Assembly: GCF_045032955.1 (NCBI RefSeq) | Contig: NZ_JBJFZU010000002.1 | Span: 744,001-808,000 of the forward strand | Reading direction: 5' to 3' | DNA: 64,000 nucleotides | Source: Ornithinicoccus sp045032955 | GTDB taxonomy: Bacteria; Actinomycetota; Actinomycetes; Actinomycetales; Dermatophilaceae | In this document: positions 17,163 through 26,717 of the stretch, in pieces | Numbering within the stretch: position 1 is the first letter of the stretch | Layout of the letters: every line of letters starts with the position of its first letter | Position numbers and translations under genes: made by a program | Notes under the pieces: generated by a model | The model's database searches: none | What the model saw: only the letters and a program-made list of their open reading frames with translations | What the model was told of the DNA's origin: nothing

Positions 17163-17612
17163 GTGGACCCCCGGCGGCCCCCGGCGACCTCGCGCAGCCG
17201 GGCGCGCGCTGCGCGGGTGATGCTGGTCAGCCCGGTGCTGCTGGCCGTGCTGCCCACGGTCGTCTGGTTCGTCGACCCCGGTGCCGGTGCCCCGCAGCCC
17301 GGGGCACGGGACCCCCACGGGTTCCTCATCATCGCGGTCTCGCTCGTGTGCTGGCTGCTGTCCCCGGTGCTCGCCGGCCTCGCCGTCTGGGCGGGTCTGT
17401 GGATGCTCCGAGGGCACCGCGGTGGCGGCGTGCTGCTGATCGTCTGTGCCCTGCTCGCCGTGGCCCAGACCCTCGTGCTCGTGCTGCCGGCGGTCACCAC
17501 CGTCCTGGTGCCGCTCACCGTGGTGATCGCCGCCGTGTCGGTGCTGTGGTCGGGGGTCGCTGTCTGGTGCGCAGTGGTCGGCGCGCGCGCCGCGCGGCCG
17601 TCGGTGAGCTGA
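17163..17612 (+). CDS. Small four-helix membrane protein, unknown function
   Basis: A 149-residue protein starting at a GTG. A basic N-terminus is followed by about four hydrophobic helices (residues ~19-37, 52-80, 85-110, 118-143) and little soluble sequence. No family is recognised. It is the last gene of the argF-bPH2-TPR run and ends 13 bases from the convergent mannosyltransferase stop. Confidence 0.6.
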   Translation: MDPRRPPATSRSRARAARVMLVSPVLLAVLPTVVWFVDPGAGAPQPGARDPHGFLIIAVSLVCWLLSPVLAGLAVWAGLWMLRGHRGGGVLLIVCALLAVAQTLVLVLPAVTTVLVPLTVVIAAVSVLWSGVAVWCAVVGARAARPSVS

Positions 17613-17625
17613 GGGCCCCGGGCGG

Positions 17626-19275
17626 TCAGGTCCAGAAGTCGAACCACATCCGCAGGTCCCACTGATCCCGCGGGATGACGATCGCGGTGTGCACCGGCCA
17701 GTACCAGACGAAGAAGGCGACCGCGAGCGTCACGTAGCCCACCACCACGACCGCCCCCCAGCGGCGGCGTCGGGGTGAGGCGCGGTCCGTGCCGAGCACC
17801 AGCGCCAGGCAGGTGACGACCACCAGCACCAGCCACGGCACGAAGGCGATCGCGTAGAAGCTGTAGATGGTGCGGGTCTGGTAGAGGAACCAGGGCAGCC
17901 ACCCGGCGGCGATCCCGGACAGCGCCGCCCCGGCCCGCCAGTCCCGCCCCAGCAGCCAGCAGAAGAGCGCGACCAGCAGGGCGAGGGTGCCTCCCCACCA
18001 CAGCACCACGTTGCCCAACGAGGCGATGTACTCCACGCACCGGGCGGCCTCGCACCCCTTCTCGCCCTGCTCGGGCCAGTCCGCGTAGAACAGGGTGGGG
18101 CGCCACTGCACCGTCCAGCTCCACGGGTTGGAGCTCCAGGCGTGCTCGTTCTGCAGTCCGACGTGGAAGTTCCACTGCTCCTGGTGGTAGGCCCACAGCG
18201 AGCGCAGCGGGTCCGGGACCAGCGCCGCGGGACTGCCGGAGGGGGCGGGGTTGTCCACCGCCCACTGGCGCTTCCAGCCGCCGTCGGTGAGGAACCACCC
18301 CGCCCAGGTCGCGACATAGGTGAGCACCGAGGTGGGCACCATCAGCAGGAACGCCGGTATGCCGTCGCGCACCACCGCGCCGACGGCCCAGTCCCGGGCC
18401 CCCGCGGCCCGGCGGGCCCCCAGGTCCCAGAAGAAGGTCATCAGGCCGAAGACGGCCAGGAAGTACAGCCCCGACCACTTGGTGCCGACCGCCAGACCGA
18501 GGCTGATGCCCGCGGCCAGGCGCCACCACCGCATCCCCAGCGAGGGACCCCACCAGCGGCGCCAGCGCCCCCACGGTGTGCGCGGTACGGGGGACCGGGC
18601 GGCCGCCGGTCCGTGCGTGCGCTCCCACCACGGACCCCACCGCTGAGCCAGTCGGCGCCGGCCCTGCTCCCGGTCCAGCAGCAGCAGCAGGAAGGCCACC
18701 AGCACCCACCACATGAGGAAGATGTCCAGCAGGCCGATCCGGGACTGGGCGAAGTGGTGACCGTCCACCGCGAGCAGGGTGGCGGCGCTGATGGCCAGCA
18801 GGGCGTTGCGCCAGATCAGCCAGGCGACGACCCCGAGCAGCGCGATCGACAGGGTGCCCACGGTCGCCGAGGACAGCCGCCAGCCGAGGGCGGACTCAGG
18901 ACCGGTGACCAGCTCGCCGAGCCCGATCATCCACTTGCCCACCGGTGGGTGGACGACCAGGTCCGGCTGGCCGCCGAAGACGTCCGGGTCGCCGTTCGTG
19001 AAGAGGGCGTCCGGATCCTCCAGGCCCTCGCGGATCTCCCGCTCGTGCCCGTACCTGATCAGCGACCAGGCCTGCTTGACGTAGTACGTCTCGTCGAACA
19101 CCAGCCGGTCCGGATGCCCCAACCGCCACAGGCGCAACGCGCCGCCGACGAGGGTGACCAGCAGGATCCCCCAGGTGGCGATCCGGCGCTGCCGGGCGGT
19201 GCCGACGCGCTCATGGTCGTGAGCCGCGGGCGCCGGGCCGAGCAGGCGCGCCCGCAGTGACTCCATACCGGCCAT
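17626..19275 (-). CDS. Polyprenol-phosphate-mannose: protein mannosyltransferase (PMT, GT39)
   Basis: A ~549-residue polytopic enzyme that transfers mannose from polyprenyl-phosphomannose to secreted proteins, like Rv1002c of M. tuberculosis. The first extracytoplasmic loop holds DETYYVKQAWSLIRYG, with the catalytic DE pair. VHPPVGKWMIGLGE and GWRLSSATVGT follow, then FQ/SRIGLLDIFLMWWV. At least nine membrane helices are visible. The conserved WSGLYFLAVFG and WTVQWRPTLFY segments support GT39. The start is uncertain: MAG at 19275 is used, MES at 19266 is possible, and neither has a strong Shine-Dalgarno site. It is divergent from sdhC. Confidence 0.92.
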   Translation of the reverse strand: MAGMESLRARLLGPAPAAHDHERVGTARQRRIATWGILLVTLVGGALRLWRLGHPDRLVFDETYYVKQAWSLIRYGHEREIREGLEDPDALFTNGDPDVFGGQPDLVVHPPVGKWMIGLGELVTGPESALGWRLSSATVGTLSIALLGVVAWLIWRNALLAISAATLLAVDGHHFAQSRIGLLDIFLMWWVLVAFLLLLLDREQGRRRLAQRWGPWWERTHGPAAARSPVPRTPWGRWRRWWGPSLGMRWWRLAAGISLGLAVGTKWSGLYFLAVFGLMTFFWDLGARRAAGARDWAVGAVVRDGIPAFLLMVPTSVLTYVATWAGWFLTDGGWKRQWAVDNPAPSGSPAALVPDPLRSLWAYHQEQWNFHVGLQNEHAWSSNPWSWTVQWRPTLFYADWPEQGEKGCEAARCVEYIASLGNVVLWWGGTLALLVALFCWLLGRDWRAGAALSGIAAGWLPWFLYQTRTIYSFYAIAFVPWLVLVVVTCLALVLGTDRASPRRRRWGAVVVVGYVTLAVAFFVWYWPVHTAIVIPRDQWDLRMWFDFWT

Positions 19276-19363
19276 CGTAGGTCGTCCCCGGGCGGCCCCT
19301 CGTGCCACCGATCGCTGCGGCGGGGACCGGGGAGGCCGCGACGATCCGCGCTCGTCGCGGTTG

Positions 19364-19369
19364 TAGAAT
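19364..19369 (+). promoter_or_regulatory. -10 hexamer TAGAAT, leaderless arrangement for sdhC
   Basis: TAGAAT ends seven bases before the sdhC GTG at 19377. Only AAGG, too close to be a normal Shine-Dalgarno site, lies between. This is the best -10 match among the leaderless-looking starts. Confidence 0.55.
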
Positions 19370-19376
19370 CAAGGTC

Positions 19377-20078
19377 GTGGCCACTTCAACTGCTCCCTCG
19401 CCGACGGTCCGCAAGGGAAGGTCGAGCATCCTGCTCAAGACCGTCGTCGCGGTCACCGGGTTGTTCTTCGTGCTCTTCGTGCTGGCGCACATGGCCGGCA
19501 ACCTGTGGATCCTGGTCGGACGTGAGCCGTTCGACGAGTACGCCCACCACCTGCGGACGTTCGGTGAGCCGATGCTCCCGGAGCGCGGGTTCCTGTGGGT
19601 CTTCCGGATCGCGCTGCTGGTCTCCCTGGTCGGACACGTGTGGGCCACCATGGCCCTGTGGGCCCGGGCAGGACAGGCCCGCAAGACGCGCTACGCCGGG
19701 AAGAAGAAGACCAGCTACGGAGGCTTCTACGCCAAGGCCATGCGCTGGGGCGGGCTGGCCCTGCTGGCCTTCGTCATCTTCCACATCCTGCACTTCACCA
19801 CCCAGACGGTCACCCCTGCGGGCGCCTTCGAGAGCCCGGCCGAGCGCGTCATCAGCAGCTTCGACATCTGGTGGGTGGTGCTCATCTACGTGCTGGCGAT
19901 GGTCGCCCTGGGGATGCACCTGCTGCACGGCGTCTGGGGCGCGGCGATGACCCTGGGCCTGAACACCTCCCTGAAGCGCGCCGAGCAGATCAGGTTCGTC
20001 TCGGTCGCGCTCGCCACCGTCGTCGTGGTGGGCTTCCTGATCCCGCCCTTCGCCATCCTGTTCGGCATCATCGAGTGA
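19377..20078 (+). CDS. sdhC: Succinate dehydrogenase cytochrome b subunit SdhC
   Basis: A 233-residue membrane anchor with about five helices that binds heme and menaquinone and holds SdhAB on the membrane. It resembles the fused B-type SdhC (Bacillus-like, TIGR02046 class): HMAGNLWILVG, GHVWATMALWARAGQARK, FHILHFTTQTV and GMHLLHGVWGA supply His residues for heme. No separate sdhD is needed or present. The start is the GTG beside the TAGAAT box. sdhA follows after 15 bases. Confidence 0.92.
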   Translation: MATSTAPSPTVRKGRSSILLKTVVAVTGLFFVLFVLAHMAGNLWILVGREPFDEYAHHLRTFGEPMLPERGFLWVFRIALLVSLVGHVWATMALWARAGQARKTRYAGKKKTSYGGFYAKAMRWGGLALLAFVIFHILHFTTQTVTPAGAFESPAERVISSFDIWWVVLIYVLAMVALGMHLLHGVWGAAMTLGLNTSLKRAEQIRFVSVALATVVVVGFLIPPFAILFGIIE

Positions 20079-20093
20079 GGTTCGATCACCACC

Positions 20094-22060
<1,967 letters not shown>

Positions 22061-22064
<4 letters not shown>

Positions 22065-22804
22065 AGCTCGCCCTCAAGATCTGGCGCCAGCAGGGTCCGC
22101 AGGACCAGGGCCAGATGGTCCGGTACGACATCGACGGGGTCTCCGAGGACAGCTCGTTCCTGGAGATGCTCGACCTGCTCAACGAGCAGCTCAGCGACAA
22201 GGGTGAGGAGCCGGTCGCCTTCGACTCCGACTGCCGTGAAGGCATCTGCGGAGCCTGCGGCGTGGTGATCAACGGCGAGGCCCACGGGCCGGAGCGGACC
22301 ACCACCTGCCAGCTGCACATGCGCAGCTTCAACGACGGCGACGAGATCGTCATCGAGCCCTGGCGCGCCGAGCCGTTCCCGGTGATCAAGGACCTGGTGG
22401 TGGACCGTGCGTCCTTCGACCGGATCATCCAGGCCGGCGGGTTCGTCTCGGCCAACACCGGCTCCGCGCCGGACGCGCACGCCACCCCGGTGCCCAAGGA
22501 GGACGCGGACCGCGCGTTCATGGCGGCCGAGTGCATCGGCTGCGGCGCCTGTGTCGCGGCCTGCCCGAACGCCTCCGGGATGCTCTTCATGGGCGCCAAG
22601 GTCACCCACCTCGGGGAGCTGCCGCAGGGCCAGCCCGAGCGCGACGCGCGCGTGGTGGCGATGAGCGAGACGCACGACCACGAGGGCTTCGGCGGGTGCA
22701 CCAACCTGGGCGAGTGCAGCCGCGCCTGCCCCAAGGGGATCCCGCTGAACGTCATCAGCCAGCTGAACGCCGACTACCGCCGGGCCGGCTACGGCAACGG
22801 CTGA
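22061..22804 (+). CDS. sdhB: Succinate dehydrogenase iron-sulfur subunit SdhB
   Basis: A 247-residue electron-transfer subunit. The [2Fe-2S] ligands lie in SDCREGICGACG plus TTCQ (residues ~63-90). The [4Fe-4S] ligands are in CIGCGACVAACP (~158-169). The third cluster is in CTNLGECSRACPKG (~213-226). It passes electrons from SdhA to quinone in SdhC. The GTG start overlaps the sdhA stop, which ensures coupled synthesis. sdhCAB is complete. Confidence 0.96.
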
Positions 22805-22820
22805 GTCCGGGGGACCGGGT

Positions 22821-23690
22821 ATGCCCGCGCAGGCGGACCCGCCCGGTCCCGCACGGGTGGCCGCCCTGGTGCTCGCCGCGACCCCGATCGGGGACGTCCG
22901 GGACGCCAGCCCCCGACTCGTCGAGGAGCTGACGACCGCTGACGTGGTGGCCGCCGAGGATACCCGTCGGCTGCGCCGGCTGACCGACCGGCTCGGGGTC
23001 GCCGTCGGCGGCGAGCTGGTCAGCTACCACGAGCACAACGAGGCCTCCCGCACGCCGGAACTGGTGGAGCGGGTCGCCGCCGGGGCCCGGGTGCTGCTCG
23101 TCACCGACGCCGGTATGCCCTCGGTCTCCGACCCCGGCTTCCGGCTGGTCGAGGCGTGCGTCGCCGCGGACCTGCCGGTGACCTGCGTGCCCGGCCCGTC
23201 AGCCGTGCTGATGTCGCTGGCGCTCAGCGGGCTGCCCGTCGACCGCTTCTGCTTCGAGGGCTTCCTGCCCCGCAAGCAGGGGGAGCGGGAGCGGACCCTG
23301 GCCGCGCTGGCGCAGGAACCCCGGACGATGGTCTTCTTCGAGGCGCCGCACCGGCTGGCGGCGACCCTGGGGTCGATGGCCACCACCCTGGGGGCCGACC
23401 GCCCGGCGGCCGTCTGCCGGGAGCTCACTAAGACCTACGAGGAGGTCCGCCGGGGACCGTTGTCCGAGCTGGTGGACTGGGCCGCAGACGGCGTCCGCGG
23501 CGAGATCACCGTGGTGGTGGCGGGGCGAGCCGCCAGCGGACCGGGCGATCCGGCCGAGGTCATACCCCAGGTGCTGGAGCGGGTGGCCGCCGGTGAGCGC
23601 CTCAAGGACGTGTGCCGTGACGTGGCGGCCGACACCGGGCTGTCGGCCCGGGACCTCTACGAGGAGGCGCTGCGCGCGCGGCACCCTTGA
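22821..23690 (+). CDS. rsmI: 16S rRNA 2'-O-ribose C1402 methyltransferase RsmI
   Basis: A 289-residue SAM-dependent enzyme that methylates C1402 of 16S rRNA. The tetrapyrrole-methylase fold motifs are in order: LAATPIGDVRDASPR, AAEDTRRLRRL, SYHEHNEASR, TDAGMPSVSDPGFRLV, CVPGPSAVLMSLALSGLP, FEGFLPRK, FFEAPHRLAATL and CRELTKTYEEV. The ATG start lies inside a GGTATGCC octamer. It follows sdhB by 16 bases and may be read through from it. Confidence 0.95.
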   Translation: MPAQADPPGPARVAALVLAATPIGDVRDASPRLVEELTTADVVAAEDTRRLRRLTDRLGVAVGGELVSYHEHNEASRTPELVERVAAGARVLLVTDAGMPSVSDPGFRLVEACVAADLPVTCVPGPSAVLMSLALSGLPVDRFCFEGFLPRKQGERERTLAALAQEPRTMVFFEAPHRLAATLGSMATTLGADRPAAVCRELTKTYEEVRRGPLSELVDWAADGVRGEITVVVAGRAASGPGDPAEVIPQVLERVAAGERLKDVCRDVAADTGLSARDLYEEALRARHP

Positions 23691-23693
23691 CAG

Positions 23694-23709
23694 GCACGGA
23701 ACCCCGTGC
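23694..23709 (+). terminator. Small hairpin after rsmI
   Basis: GCACGG, loop AACC, CCGTGC is a perfect six-pair stem starting three bases after the rsmI stop. There is no T-run, so termination is only possible. Confidence 0.35.
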
Positions 23710-23769
23710 TGAGACTGACTCCCCGCGTCCTGCCCGTGCAGGCGCTTCCCTGTGACGAAGGACTGGCGG

Positions 23770-24192
23770 ATGAGCTACAACTGGCACGCGATCCTGGGCG
23801 GTCTCCTCGGTGGGGTGCTCGCGGCGCTGGTCGCCGGGTACGCCACCAGCCAGATGCTCCCGGCGACCACGGAGGTGGCGATCTCGGACATGGTCTGGGC
23901 CGGGGTCGCGGCCGCGGTCGGCGGCGTGCTGGGGGTGGTCGCCGGGTGGCTGGTCAACCGGCGCCGGGGCAACGGGCTCGGCGGGATCGCGGCGATCGTC
24001 AGCCTGCTGGCCGCGCTCAACGGCACCTTCTCCTGGTTCCGGGAGTTCGGTGGGCTCTACGACGTGCTGCCGCTGCTGACTCGCACCATTCTGCTGCTCG
24101 GCGGCGGGCTGATCCTGATGACGCTCGTCTGCGGACTGACCGCGGCGCTGCTGCGGGTGCAGTCTGTGCCGCAGGAGCAGGCTCAGCTGTAG
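23770..24192 (+). CDS. Small four-helix membrane protein, unknown function
   Basis: A 140-residue protein with four hydrophobic helices (residues ~6-25, 38-60, 68-85, 100-125), Gly-rich at the start (HAILGGLLGGVLAALVAGY). The start is set at ATG 23770 because AAGGA lies eight bases before it. A GTG at 23752 is the alternative. The C-terminus overlaps the convergent DUF4126 gene by ten bases. No family is recognised with confidence. Confidence 0.6.
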   Translation: MSYNWHAILGGLLGGVLAALVAGYATSQMLPATTEVAISDMVWAGVAAAVGGVLGVVAGWLVNRRRGNGLGGIAAIVSLLAALNGTFSWFREFGGLYDVLPLLTRTILLLGGGLILMTLVCGLTAALLRVQSVPQEQAQL

Positions 24193-24794
24193 CCGGCGTC
24201 CGACATCAGCTGGTCACGGTGCTGCTTGCGCCGTCGGTTGCGCCGCCAGAGGGCGAACAGGCCCCACAGCAGGAGCAGCAGCAGGAAGACCACCAGCACC
24301 GGGATGAAGATGGCGATCAGCGACAGCGTCAGGGCGGCGCCGTCCTCGGCCGCGGAGACGACCGGGGTGCCCAGCCCTGCGGTGCCGGCGTTGACCACCG
24401 GACGGGTGACCGCCTTGGCGGTGTGCACGATGCCGGCGGTGACGATGCCCAGCAGCACTCCGATCCAGGGGTTGTCCTGCATGAACGAGGAGCCCTGCTC
24501 GAAGTCGCCGGCCGCGGTCGTGGCCGCGAAGATGAGACCGCCGGTCGCCGGGCGGACGAAGGTGCCGACCGCGTCGTTGAGGTGGTCCACCAACGCCACC
24601 TTGTCCAGCACCACCTCGGAGAGGAGCAGCACCGCCGCGATGCCGATGGCCCAGTTGGACTCGATCCAGGCGTACTGGTGCGGCAGGGTGACGACGTCGG
24701 TGAAACGCGCGATGAGCGCCACGAGGATGAACGGGATGTAGGCGTTCAGCCCCGCGGCGGCCGACAGACCGGTTCCGGTGAGGGCAGCGAGCAC
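24183..24794 (-). CDS. DUF4126-family membrane protein
   Basis: A 203-residue protein beginning at a GTG behind AGGAGG. The start LAALTGTGLSAAAGLNAYIPF and the central repeat of a helix pair (VRPATGGLIFAATTA, WIGVLLGIVTAGIVHTAKA) match DUF4126. Five hydrophobic segments end in a long helix, LVVFLLLLLLWGLFALW, and a strongly basic tail. The role is unknown. It is divergent from the sigma factor gene, 117 bases away, and convergent with the preceding small membrane protein. Confidence 0.8.
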   Translation of the reverse strand: MLAALTGTGLSAAAGLNAYIPFILVALIARFTDVVTLPHQYAWIESNWAIGIAAVLLLSEVVLDKVALVDHLNDAVGTFVRPATGGLIFAATTAAGDFEQGSSFMQDNPWIGVLLGIVTAGIVHTAKAVTRPVVNAGTAGLGTPVVSAAEDGAALTLSLIAIFIPVLVVFLLLLLLWGLFALWRRNRRRKQHRDQLMSDAGYS

Positions 24795-24911
24795 GATCAG
24801 GCCTCCTGGCGTGGGCGACCCCCGGCGGGAGCCGTCCGCTCAAGTCAACCACGGGGGACGGATCCGCACGCCCCACAACCTTTCCGGGGGTCGCGCCGTT
24901 TCCGGTGGTGA

Positions 24912-25424
24912 GTGTCTGTCGAGGAGCGAGAGGAGCGCCGCGGGGTGCGAGGTGACCAGGAGCGGGCGTACGTCGCGTTCGTCGAGGCCAGCCGGACGAC
25001 CCTGCACGGGTATGCCTGGTTGCTGACCGCCGATCAGCACGGCGCGGAGGACCTGCTGCAGGAGACCTTCGTCCGGGTCTACGTGAAGTGGTCCACGGCG
25101 TCGGCGCAGCCCTTGGCCTACGCGCGCCGGGTGATGTCCAACCTGCACACCGACCGTTGGCGCTCGCGCCGCCGCGAGGTGCTGCGCGACGAGGTGCCGG
25201 AGCACGCGGACCGGACGGTGCCGGACACCGTGGACGTGGTGCGGGCGCTCCAACGGATCGCGCCCCGCGAGCGGGAGTGCGTCGTGCTGCGGCACTACCT
25301 GGACCTGTCCGAGAAGGAGACCGCGGCGGCGGTCGGGATCAGCGTGGGTGCGGTGAAGAGCTACACCTCACGGGGTCTGGCCGCCGTCCGGCCGTTGCTG
25401 CACGAGGAGGAGCGCTATGTCTGA
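24912..25424 (+). CDS. SigE-family (SigM-like) ECF RNA polymerase sigma factor
   Basis: A 170-residue alternative sigma factor. Region 2 spans residues ~20-85 (YAWLLTADQHGAEDLLQETFVRVYVKWS, then YARRVMSNLHTDRWRSRRRE) and region 4 ~108-160 (LQRIAPRERECVVLRHYLDLSEKETAAAVGISVGAVKSYTSRGLAAVR). It is the actinobacterial SigE/SigM-like subfamily, usually under control of a membrane partner. The next gene overlaps by eight bases and is the likely regulator. The GTG start gives a normal length. No consensus ECF autopromoter could be identified. Confidence 0.92.
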   Translation: MSVEEREERRGVRGDQERAYVAFVEASRTTLHGYAWLLTADQHGAEDLLQETFVRVYVKWSTASAQPLAYARRVMSNLHTDRWRSRRREVLRDEVPEHADRTVPDTVDVVRALQRIAPRERECVVLRHYLDLSEKETAAAVGISVGAVKSYTSRGLAAVRPLLHEEERYV

Positions 25425-26166
25425 GGCGATGACACGACTCCTGCGGGAGGCCGCCGACGCGGCACCACCGAGCGAGCTCGACACGGGGACGCTGCTGGCG
25501 CACGGGCGTCGACGGGTCCGGCGCCGCCGGGTGGCGGGGGTCGGTGCCGGGGTCGGGACCCTGGCGGTGGCGGGTGGCCTGTGGCTGGCCGTGACGGACG
25601 GCGCGATGCCTGGGACCACCCCACCGGCCGTGCCGGCCGGGTACTCCTCCCCGGTGAGCGAGGCCCCCGACCTGCAGACCTGGGAGGTCGGGGACCTCAC
25701 CGTCGGGACCAGCGAGGAATGGGACGCGTGGGTGGCACGGGACCCCGAGGACGGTGCGGTGCTGATGGACGGCCAGGTCGAGGGTGCCGGGGTGGCGGTG
25801 CAGCCGGACGGCCCGGACGGCGAGGTGGTCGTCGTCTACGTCGGCCGGGAGGTCGCGCTCGAGGACGGGGTCACGTCCGCGGCCGGTACGCCTGTGCTGA
25901 CCCCGGAGGGTTCCGTCGTGGTGGGTGCCACGCAGGGCACCGGCGGTGTGTCGGTCGAGGACGGCCCCGACCCGGGCCTCGCGATCTTCGTCACCCGGGT
26001 CCGGTGCGAGGGCATACCCCAGGATTGCATCTCGGGGATCGACACCACCGGTGACCGCGCCGTCGACACCGCGGTGACCTTCGACCCCGTCTCGGTGGAG
26101 CAGGGCGTCGGCACGGCGTTCCCGGGCCTCGAGGTCCGGGACATCGAGAAGCCTGACGGGTCCTGA
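25417..26166 (+). CDS. Single-pass membrane protein, likely regulator of the upstream sigma factor
   Basis: A 249-residue protein. A short cytoplasmic N-terminus (TRLLREAADAAPPSELDTGTLLAHGRRRVRRRR) precedes one membrane helix (residues ~38-60). A ~185-residue extracytoplasmic domain with two Cys (CEGIPQDC) follows. This is the anti-sigma layout, but the zinc HxxxCxxC motif is absent. It overlaps the sigma gene by eight bases. The role is inferred from position. The codon ATA in EGIPQ arises from a GGCATACC octamer. Confidence 0.65.
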   Translation: MSEAMTRLLREAADAAPPSELDTGTLLAHGRRRVRRRRVAGVGAGVGTLAVAGGLWLAVTDGAMPGTTPPAVPAGYSSPVSEAPDLQTWEVGDLTVGTSEEWDAWVARDPEDGAVLMDGQVEGAGVAVQPDGPDGEVVVVYVGREVALEDGVTSAAGTPVLTPEGSVVVGATQGTGGVSVEDGPDPGLAIFVTRVRCEGIPQDCISGIDTTGDRAVDTAVTFDPVSVEQGVGTAFPGLEVRDIEKPDGS

Positions 26167-26172
26167 ACGCGC

Positions 26173-26655
26173 TCAGGCGGCCAGGGCCGCCAGGATGTCG
26201 TCGCGCATCTTGGCCGGGTCCGTGGTCGGGGCATACCGCTTGAGCACGGTGCCGTCCCGGCCGACCAGGAACTTGGTGAAGTTCCACCGGATCTTGTCGC
26301 CGACCAGGCCGGAGGCCTCGCTGCGCAGCCAGGCGAAGAGCGGGTGCGCGCCCGGGCCGTTGACGTCGACCTTGGCGAACATCGGGAAGCTCACCCCGTA
26401 GTTCTGCTCGCAGAAGTCGCCGATCTCGGCCTCGGTGCCCGGCTCCTGGCCGCCGAACTGGTCGCACGGGAAGCCCAGGATGACCAGCCCGTCACAGGCC
26501 AGCTCCTGGTGCAGCCGTTCGAGACCGGCGTACTGGGGGGTGAAGCCGCAGTTGCTGGCCGTGTTCACGACCACCACGACCTTGCCCGCGTGGTCGGCGA
26601 GGTCGACCGGGTGGCCGGTGAGGGAGTCGGCGCGGAAGTCGGCGAGGGTCGTCAT
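26173..26655 (-). CDS. Glutathione-peroxidase-family thiol peroxidase (Cys type)
   Basis: A 160-residue thioredoxin-fold peroxidase. The catalytic Cys36 is in NTASNCGFTPQY, with the Gln of FPCDQFGGQEPG and the Trp of IRWNFTKFLV completing the tetrad. It has Cys, not selenocysteine. Actinobacteria make mycothiol rather than glutathione, so it probably uses thioredoxin. FCEQNYGVSFPMFAK is typical of the family. It is convergent with the sigma operon with a six-base gap, and divergent from metG. Confidence 0.93.
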   Translation of the reverse strand: MTTLADFRADSLTGHPVDLADHAGKVVVVVNTASNCGFTPQYAGLERLHQELACDGLVILGFPCDQFGGQEPGTEAEIGDFCEQNYGVSFPMFAKVDVNGPGAHPLFAWLRSEASGLVGDKIRWNFTKFLVGRDGTVLKRYAPTTDPAKMRDDILAALAA

Positions 26656-26703
26656 ACCTGCAGTATCACCAACGCCGGCCACGGTCCCGCGACCCGCCCC
26701 ACC

Positions 26704-26709
26704 TAGACT
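26704..26709 (+). promoter_or_regulatory. -10 hexamer TAGACT, leaderless arrangement for metG
   Basis: TAGACT ends eight bases before the metG ATG, with no Shine-Dalgarno sequence between. Confidence 0.5.
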
Positions 26710-26717
26710 GGCGGACC

